Source of the DNA: Exobasidium rhododendri
Lineage: Eukaryota; Basidiomycota; Exobasidiomycetes; Exobasidiales; Exobasidiaceae
DNA length: 64,000 nt
Direction of reading: 5' to 3'
NCBI GenBank assembly: GCA_026210745.1
Contig: CP110631.1
Location: 4,650,001 to 4,714,000 of the forward strand
Below the pieces are notes generated by a model. That model was not told the DNA's origin, searched no databases, and saw only the letters and a list, made by a program, of their open reading frames with translations. Numbering within the stretch: the stretch's first letter is position 1; every line of letters starts with the position of its first letter. Made by a program: the position numbers and the translations under genes. Below are positions 57,347-64,000 of the stretch, one piece after another.

Positions 57347-58124
57347 AGGTGATTTTCCCCCTTCTCATCTCTTCCCTTCATCACTCTCATGTATCCTTCA
57401 GCTCCATGACGTACGCTCTTTTCTCCACTTGCCTCCTTTCTCTTTCCCCTCTCCCACCTTCTATTCCCTCTTCACTTCAATACAATTAAGTTATGTGTCC
57501 CTCTCCATACTTTTTCGATCAAGCGAGTAAGGTGTAAGCAAGGTGACCTGTATTATCTGCGCAAAGGTGTATTACTTGTACGTGGATGCTTGAAAGAAGA
57601 GTGCATAGAAGCATTGCCGTTGCGAGATGAAGAGATATCCAAGCCTAGAGTACATACTTCGCAATGATACATGGATTTTTTTTGCCGAGGGAAGTGTGAG
57701 GGAAAAGGAGGGAGAGGAAGGAAAGGAGAAGTGTGTGTCACGAGCCGTGGGTAGCAAGCATCTGAAAGATCTCTGCCACTTTCCATCCCGTTCTGAAAGT
57801 GCATTTACCAACCCTTTTCTTAGGATAAGCGAGCAGAAGGTGTGAAGGTGAACTTCGCATCTCTGTATATTTTGAGAGAATCTGCTGCATCTTGATCTCG
57901 TTTGGGTGTAAAGACTATTAGAATTTCCCGCTTTTATGTTGCTTCTAACGGCCGTCCATAATCGTAATGAATCTCCCATGTGCTGTGGTCCGCCATGAGG
58001 GCTTTACAAAAATGAGTGCCAGACGGTGCACACACTGCTACCAAATGAAGGGTACCCTGAGAGTTCTCGTCGATGCGCGTAGATGGTGTAGCGGCTTTCT
58101 TGTTTCGGCTGCAAGGCTATACAG
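57347..58124. other. Intergenic, convergent gene ends
   Basis: 778 bp between the stop of the secreted protein and the stop of a small minus-strand gene. The first ~150 bp are strongly pyrimidine-rich, as expected of a 3' UTR. A TTTTTTTT run lies near 57675-57682. Minus-strand frames at 57553-57979 have no recognised features. Confidence 0.45.
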
Positions 58125-58373
58125 TCACTTCTTTACAATACTCTCGACTACTTTGTCCTTTCGCTTTCGATCCGCCTCCTCTGCGATCTTACTTGCATCG
58201 TTGACACCACCCCCTAGTCCGCCAGCTGCTCCAATTTGTGCAATCTCAGGGTCCATTGTTCCTCTCGAGTCGATCGTATATTGTCGCAACAGTGGATCGA
58301 AGATGTAGACACCCGACCCGACGCCCAGCAACCCAGCGATCATCCAAGGCGCAGCTCTAGCTCGGAAAGACAT
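58125..58373 (-). CDS. Small single-pass membrane protein, probably mitochondrial
   Basis: 82 residues from the ATG at 58373 (context CACC ATG T). The N-terminus MSFRARAAPWM is basic and followed by a hydrophobic helix IAGLLGVGSGVYIFDPL, then a Gly-rich and Lys-rich tail. The start R-A-x-P-W-M-I-A-G and the GVYIFDPLL end resemble small fungal mitochondrial inner-membrane proteins. I cannot name the family. An upstream ATG at 58451 would add 26 residues, also without acidic residues. It is divergent from the bHLH gene. Confidence 0.6.
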   Translation of the reverse strand: MSFRARAAPWMIAGLLGVGSGVYIFDPLLRQYTIDSRGTMDPEIAQIGAAGGLGGGVNDASKIAEEADRKRKDKVVESIVKK

Positions 58374-58725
58374 GGTGACGGATGCCGTCAGAAAAGAGAC
58401 GCCGTTCTGTGCTTTGGTAATTCTCGGAATAGGGATCTGGTAGGGCATCATTCCTATTGTTTCGTCAGGACCCAAATCGTGTGACTTGCTGCCTGGTCTG
58501 TGCGTCGCTTCTCCTTTCAACAGCGCGCACGTGCGATCGAGTGTCTCATTTCCTTCTCTCTTGCAGAATTCTTCCGGCGCATGGGAGATTGAGAGGCAAA
58601 ACTTAGAAAACCCCCCCTTCCTCTCATCCACGCGCTCACCACTCCCCACGAGGCATTCCCCTCCTAAAGTCGTTCAAGAAGCGCGGTCCCTTGCTAGTGT
58701 TGGACTATTGCACGGTGTATGCGGC
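58374..58725. other. Divergent intergenic region
   Basis: 352 bp between opposed start codons. The forward frame of the bHLH gene is open through most of it, without a further supported start. A GCGCGCACGTGCG stretch (58524-58536) contains a palindromic CACGTG E-box, the site expected for the class of bHLH protein encoded downstream. Confidence 0.5.
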
Positions 58726-60219
58726 ATGATGGATGAAGGTAATTCCAATAGTCAGTCGTTGGATCAACAGCATTCAACGACAGATCAGCAAGATGAGCAA
58801 CAAAGATCGTTGCAACACCCTCATTTACCGTCCAATCTGGTAGCTGTGTCTGATCAGCAAGTCAATCCTATCTTACAAGCTGCCATGGACGTGACTGCCA
58901 ACCTTCCTGTAGAGGCAGAACAAGATCAAGAGGGACAACAGCAACAGCAATTACTTCAAGAAGATCCAAGTCAGCTGAAGGAGGAAGAGCAGCAAACTGT
59001 CATCCAGGCGCAAGAGCAAGGCGAAAGCGGAACGCAAGGTGAGTTTGTCGCGGGATCTCCCTAGGGAAGGAGAGTAGTAAAAGGACGCGAAGAAGCGCGT
59101 TTCTGAAGACTGACACTTACTTCTGCCCGTTCGTGTTCCCCCTTTCTCCTTCCTTGGATCTCCCTTTCACAAACAGACTATACCGATCAAGCGGATCAGA
59201 ATGCTGCCAACTTCTTCGATCAAAGCTATCAACAATACGAATTCCCTACCTCTAGCACTACCGCGAGCAACACCCCTGTTACCTCCTTTCCATTTCACCC
59301 ACACCCTCACCCACAGCATCCGCACCTCGGAGTGGAGGCTTTGGGGCATGCAGCTGCAGCCAGTCAACATACCGGGAGGGTGAATGTTCCTGGGTTGAAT
59401 GCACCGGAAGGAGATGGAGGCAATCATTCGTACAGTAACAACGGCAATGGAGTAGACCATTCAATGGACATGACCATGTCTTCTACCACTGGCGAAACTA
59501 CCAATGCCTCGATGGATCAGAGCGGTCAACAAGAAAGGTCTAGCGGAAAGGCACCTCGAACTTCGCTTAGTGTACCAGGATCGGATGAATCGGGAACAAA
59601 GAAGGAAACGCCGTACAGTCGAAGTCCTGACATGAGAAATAGTCACAAGCTGGCCGAAAGGAAGAGGAGAAAGGAGATGAAGGACTTGTTCGATGATTTG
59701 AGGGATCAACTGCCAGTAGATCGAGGTCCCAAGACAAGCAAGTGGGAGATTCTATCAAAGGCAGTCGATCACATCAAAGAGATCTGCAAGGAAAGGGATG
59801 CCTATGCTTCAGAACTACATGCCCTGAGAGGAGGTGGTGTTGTTGTTGGTGGTGAAGATGAGTTGGGACAACAGATGACAGGAGTAGAAGATGGTGGGGT
59901 AGCACCACCACCGCCAGCTCCTGAGGATGACATTGTCGGCTCGGATGAGTATGCTAAGTACGAACAACAGCAAGTGACGTCTCAACAACAAGTCGAAGCA
60001 GCTGCAGCAGCGGCCAACCAGTTCAACGCTCATCACGATTATTCGCAGCCAACTCATGAAGAGCAGCTCGGACAATCAGAGATAGAGTACAAGTCGCAAC
60101 AAGAATTCAAGATCCCGGAGGAACAGCCGGTTCATGACATCGTCGATCATGAACAACCAGTCGAGCAAGATTGGACGGCCATTGCAGCTCAAGCTGCTGA
60201 AGCGCAGCAGGCCCAATAA
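58726..60219 (+). CDS. bHLH transcription factor (class B E-box type)
   Basis: Two exons: 58726-59038 and 59177-60219, giving 451 residues. The N-terminal half is Gln/Asn/His-rich. The bHLH domain (~residues 260-315) has the basic region NSHKLAERKRRKEM with the His-Glu-Arg pattern (H..xE..xR) that contacts CACGTG, helix 1 LFDDLRDQLP, loop and helix 2 KWEILSKAVDHIKEICKE. No clear leucine zipper follows, but an acidic/Gln-rich tail does. It resembles fungal Max/USF-like regulators. An E-box in its own promoter region suggests autoregulation (inference). Confidence 0.88.
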
Positions 60220-60432
60220 AGGAATTTTATCGGGAGAATCCCTGCGCCAAGAAAGATTCTCTTTTTGCTCCCTGTTCCTTCCCTCCTCTTCACTATACTT
60301 CTTATTTGTATCCTCTGCCTGTCCCTTTTTGATTGTAATCTGCACCCATTTTCCCCTTCAACTTGCCTCTCTCCATCGAGCGGTCGCACGATCGATTACT
60401 AGGCCTCGCCGTCATTAAGTTTGCGTCTTTCA

Positions 60433-61503
60433 TTACAATTTGCCCGAAGCAATCTCGTTCTTCTCCCTCAACATGATCAGTGTCGTGTGGTACATGGCGA
60501 GCTTGTTGGACTGATACGCATCTTTTGCTGCCCTACTCGACAGCTTCTTGGCCAACTCTGTACTTGTCTCGAGCGTCTTTGCCGCGCCACCTGCTTCACC
60601 CGCTTTGGGAGATAGGACATCGACCATCTTCTCCGCTAATGCCTCTTCCCCTCCGAATCGATGACCCTCCAGGACAACCTTTCGCAAGAGGCTACTGGAA
60701 GTCATCTTACTGGACAGGGCAGCAAGCAGGCCGGGAGGAATTTGAGCGCCACTGCCAAAGGAGATGCGGTCAGTATCAAGCAAAGAGAAGCACTTTCTTT
60801 GGCAGCGCCTCTACTGCTCACAAGTCGATTTCATTCATGCACATATAACCTTTCGCGCCATTGAACACTCTGTAGTCATGTGCCATTGCCAACCCAAACC
60901 CAGCAGCACTACGTTTGGAGAAGAGATGAAGCAGGAAAGGAGGAGATTGACGATGACGACGATCAGATTGCGAAGATGATACCCAATGTTGTACGCTCCC
61001 AGCGTGCATCACTCACAAGCAGTGCCCACCGATACTGGCGATGGTGGGCATTGGAAAGGAAAGTAGTGTCTCAAGGACTCTGTTCAAGTGTGTGTCGAAG
61101 AAATTGGGATCGGCGATAGCGTTCTCAAAGTCCAGGCTGCGTAAGAGGTAGAGGAGAGCAAAGGGGCCGTCAGTCCCGTCGCAAGTAACCTTGAAGCACC
61201 TCTCCCTCTCCCTTATTCCCTCTTCGGCACGCACCCATTACTGTAGAATTTACTCTTCTCGTCGGTTTGACCAGTCGAGATAAGAGCTGCTCCTTTCAGT
61301 TGCTCGTCGCCTAAGCCATCCCATTCCTTTTCGACATGCTTTAGAGCAGATAAAAAGGCACCTAAGAATTGATGAGTCAATCTATTGTCCGGCGTTTCAG
61401 CACCCAAGAAATGCAAGCTGTAGATGTAGGGAGCAGTGGGTGTTCGCTGCAGTCGAAGGAGAGCCTTCCCAGCCGACGAAGCAAAGGAGAGTGGGTACGA
61501 CAT
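60433..61503 (-). CDS. Crotonase-family enoyl-CoA isomerase/hydratase
   Basis: Four exons: 61503-61235, 61136-61017, 60908-60822, 60751-60433, giving 264 residues. Crotonase motifs: KGAALISTGQTDEKSKFYSNGLDFE, IASIGGHCFAAGFGLAMAHDYRVF (oxyanion-hole GGxxAxxG across the intron 2 junction) and MNEIDFGAQIPPG, carrying the catalytic Glu of fungal Delta3-Delta2 isomerases. The C-terminus is SGKL, a weak peroxisomal PTS1. A role in unsaturated fatty-acid beta-oxidation is likely. The three phase-2 introns each restore conserved residues. Confidence 0.87.
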
Positions 61504-62055
61504 TGTACTATAAATGGATTGGCAAGGATGGTCAGAGTAGGAGGTAGTTGGGGTATAATTAGCAGAAAGGAGCCCCACAGCATCTCTCCAGCCGGTCTAA
61601 TTTCCCCATGGGACGCGAAGCCGATGTTTAAAAAAGGTTAGGTGACGCTAGCCATGGACTGCACGCCCTTTCACAGGAATCGATACACCGGTACATGATC
61701 GTCGTCCCTGAGTACAGAGAAGGTACACATATGTGCCAACAGACGTGGCTATTGGAGAGTAGTCACTCAGCGGCCTTGACTAGAGACAAAGCGACGGCCG
61801 CATACCCAAAATGCGCAAGGACCGCTTCCCTTCTGTGTCTACCCTTTCATTGCGCCCACAAAAGAACAAAGCGCTTTCTACATCGTCTAGGGCGAAAGGA
61901 ACAAAGGGAGAGACGGCATTGCGCGTGTCTCCGTCTCTACTGCTTCCTCCCCTTTGTTTGCCTTCTACGCTCAACAAACGGTGACAATAAAATATTGAAG
62001 GATCGAATTCTCTCCTTGCCTCTGCACTACTAACTCTGATCCATCCACTGCCGTA
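61504..62055. other. Divergent intergenic region
   Basis: 552 bp between opposed start codons. It includes an AT-rich TAAAAAAGGTTAGG stretch (61627-61640). No recognised coding sequence or repeat. Confidence 0.4.
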
Positions 62056-63662
62056 ATGCTGCCGCTCAAAGGTATAATCTTTCTCCTTCTGAATATAGTC
62101 CGGCTATTAAGTATTCTTTCGCTCATACTCGTCTTTGCTGCCGTCATCACACTCATTGCGCAAGACTCCACGGCCTACTATGCGCTGCGAAAGGCTGGAG
62201 GTATACAAATGTACACCGAGGAGTACTGCTACTATCCAGAGTCAGAGATTCCTACCTCGACTTGGGGTCTGTTCTGGTTGCAACTTGATCGTTTCACCGT
62301 TCTGTGTATCACTCTACTGGGCGTAGCATCTGGTGAGAGCACGATGGAAGAGGAGCAATTTTTGTCTGGTGCTAGTCGACCATGCTTAATTCACCGATCT
62401 TACCTTTTTCTTCCAAAGAGGTTTGCATTGGGTCTTTAGATGGCTTTTTCAATTACTTTCTTCCCATCCTGGGGTCTTCCTTTAGCACTGCTCCCCTGGG
62501 CGTAATTGAGATGATGGTGGGTGGAAAATGAGAATTCGTCTGTCAAGCTCTACTTGAATCATGCTGACAACTTCTCTATCTGTACCCCTCTTCCGTCCAG
62601 ACGAGCGCCAGCCTCCTCTCCCACTATCAAGAAGGATTTCCCCTAGGTGCTTCGTGGCTTTTGTTCTTCGTCGGTCTCCTGAATTTCCTCATCGGAATAG
62701 CCTTTCGGTCTCGACTCAAGCTTCGTCGATCCCTCTTCAGGAGCAAAAGAGCACGATATGCTGAAAAGCGTGATATCGAAGTCGGTGGTGGAAGTATGAA
62801 GACATCTAGGCTAGGTACAACCAAGAACGCCCTCTGGACACTGGCCAACACCTCGCTGGATCGAGCTATGGCAAAGACCAGTAAAGTAAAAAGTGGAAAA
62901 ACTCGTCGTGAGCAAGAAAGTCTTCTCAAGCCATCTGTCGTACCAATCAGAGCGCCGCTTGACGCTTTCTACCATCCTCGCACACCATCGCAGAAAGCAA
63001 AGAACGAGGTTACGGCTCTCCCTCGCAGCACTTCTCTCGAAAGGACGGCCGCCGACTTTAGTTCCAACAGTGACAATGACATACTCCGAATGCGAGCGAG
63101 GCAGGAGAATCAGAGAGTGGAGACAGAGGGAGACGAAGGGACGAGGGAACGGCACGATGTATCTTCTGTTCCTCTTGATAGAGACTTTCAGTGGGACTCG
63201 ACGCGAGAGATACCTTTTCCCAGATCCCGGACACCGATGATGACAGCGCCACTATCCTTGGCAGCCCAGATCAGGCGAGGCCAAGCAGGTGTGAGTAGAG
63301 ACTTGACCGACGTCGTACCCAGAGAAGCCACTTTCCGAGCCGCCTTCCAGCGTCGATCTCTAGTTCTGTCCAAGATGGTTCAGCAGGTGAAGCGAGGCAG
63401 TGGCGGCAGCAGGAAGGCGAAGAGAGTGAGCAAAGTACCACCTTTGCCAAACAAGTACACCAAGCAACTCTTCCTCCCTTCCCATAGTCCAAGCGCTTGG
63501 GTTGAAGTGGAGAAAAGCGACGCTCCTCCGCATCCTCCATCTCCAGCTTATCGAGCGGATCGATCAACGACGTATGAAGATTTTACCAACACTAGCACGC
63601 GCACTCGTTATCACAGCTTCAATACTCCCATTGCTGATCAATATGCCTACCATGCACATTGA
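62056..63662 (+). CDS. Multi-pass membrane protein of unknown function
   Basis: Three exons: 62056-62332, 62419-62516, 62601-63662, giving 478 residues. The first ~180 residues hold four hydrophobic segments: ~10-35 (LSLILVFAAVITLIA), ~80-93 (FTVLCITLLGVAS), ~100-115 (FFNYFLPILG) and ~145-165 (WLLFFVGLLNFLIGIAF), with short CYYPE-type loops. A long basic cytosolic tail follows, Arg/Ser/Pro-rich, ending QYAYHAH. Exons 1-3 are required to make a continuous hydrophobic domain. The topology suggests a four-helix basidiomycete plasma-membrane protein, but no family is recognised. Confidence 0.65.
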
Positions 63663-63706
63663 AACCTCTTCCTCTTTCTCTCTTCTCCTGTAGTCTGTAA
63701 GGATAT

Positions 63707-64000
63707 CTACACAGCCACTCGATCCATTGTGATTTCCTTGGCGGTGACTGTGAAGTCTCTCGATATGGATCTCGAACGAGTTTTCAGTCTCTTCTCGATA
63801 GCTTGACAGATCGAAAGAGCACTGCATTCGTCGAGCAGCATCTTCTCTGCTACTTTGCTGATGATGGAACACGGCATCGTGAATTGGTACAACACTGATG
63901 AGTCCATCGTGACGACGATGAGCATGAGTGGGACGCCTGCCAAGCAATTTGACATGGGCTCCTCCGCATTCAAATCTTGTGACCATCCTTCTTCTTGTTT
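63707..64000 (-). CDS. 3' part of an unidentified gene (runs off the window)
   Basis: A minus-strand frame is open from the window edge to a stop at 63707, encoding about 97 residues: MSNCLAGVPLMLIVVTMDSS, then VLYQFTMPCSIISKVAEKML and a basic C-terminal segment. Hydrophobic strand plus helix alternation looks like a folded domain. The start and possibly introns lie beyond the window. Family not recognised. Confidence 0.5.
   Translation of the reverse strand, partial: KQEEGWSQDLNAEEPMSNCLAGVPLMLIVVTMDSSVLYQFTMPCSIISKVAEKMLLDECSALSICQAIEKRLKTRSRSISRDFTVTAKEITMDRVAV

Overview
This is a chromosomal window from a fungus, most likely a basidiomycete yeast or smut relative (Ustilaginomycotina-like; this placement is inference). 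The signs are many short introns (about 33 to 180 nt, nearly all GTGAGT/GTAAGT...AG), compact gene spacing, Ser/Gln/Gly-rich low-complexity proteins, and basidiomycete-like architectures such as EI24 with a long proline/glycine tail and a C2H2 factor with a fungal regulatory domain. No rRNA, tRNA, CRISPR array or intact transposon was seen. Gene models were built by hand from conserved frames and splice sites, and exon coordinates are given in each entry.

Layout. 1-6.4 kb: 3' tip of an upstream gene, an RNase III-fold protein with a mitochondrial-type leader, a PIG-Y-like GPI-synthesis subunit, Mediator MED22, the NEDD8-conjugating enzyme UBC12, and a single-pass membrane protein. 7.3-13.5 kb: an SDR with a substituted active site, an omega-like GST, 6-phosphogluconate dehydrogenase, and a metallo-beta-lactamase-fold protein. 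13.7-20.1 kb: dense housekeeping genes (splicing factor cwf18/CCDC12, ARPC2, cyclophilin-40, RPB3, TIP41). 20.8-25 kb: a large C2H2/Fungal_trans transcription factor with an (Ala-Ser)18 microsatellite. 25.4-32 kb: a tiny Cys-rich gene visible only after splicing, a GNAT-like protein, bifunctional PFK-2/FBPase-2, a Ser-rich protein, and a vWA protein. 32-45 kb: a Vps3/Vps39-family tether, an unresolved small gene, an alpha/beta hydrolase, a membrane SDR, EI24, BRAP2 E3 ligase, and an AIFM2-like flavoprotein. 45-54 kb: TEL2, SNARE USE1, NEDD8/RUB1, a Pex8-like protein, an NTF2-like mitochondrial protein, and a solo Tc1-type HTH ORF. 54-64 kb: a secreted Gly/Ser repeat protein, a small membrane protein, a bHLH factor, a peroxisomal-type crotonase, a multi-pass membrane protein, and a partial gene at the right edge.

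The content is mainly core eukaryotic housekeeping, not a single cluster. Functional links inside the window are the neddylation pair UBC12 and NEDD8; TIP41 and TEL2 (TOR/PIKK signalling); and Pex8-like with a -GKL crotonase (peroxisome). The most novel items are the hidden Cys-rich microprotein, the solo Tc1-like HTH protein, the catalytically complete mitochondrial RNase III-fold protein, and several unusually short introns.
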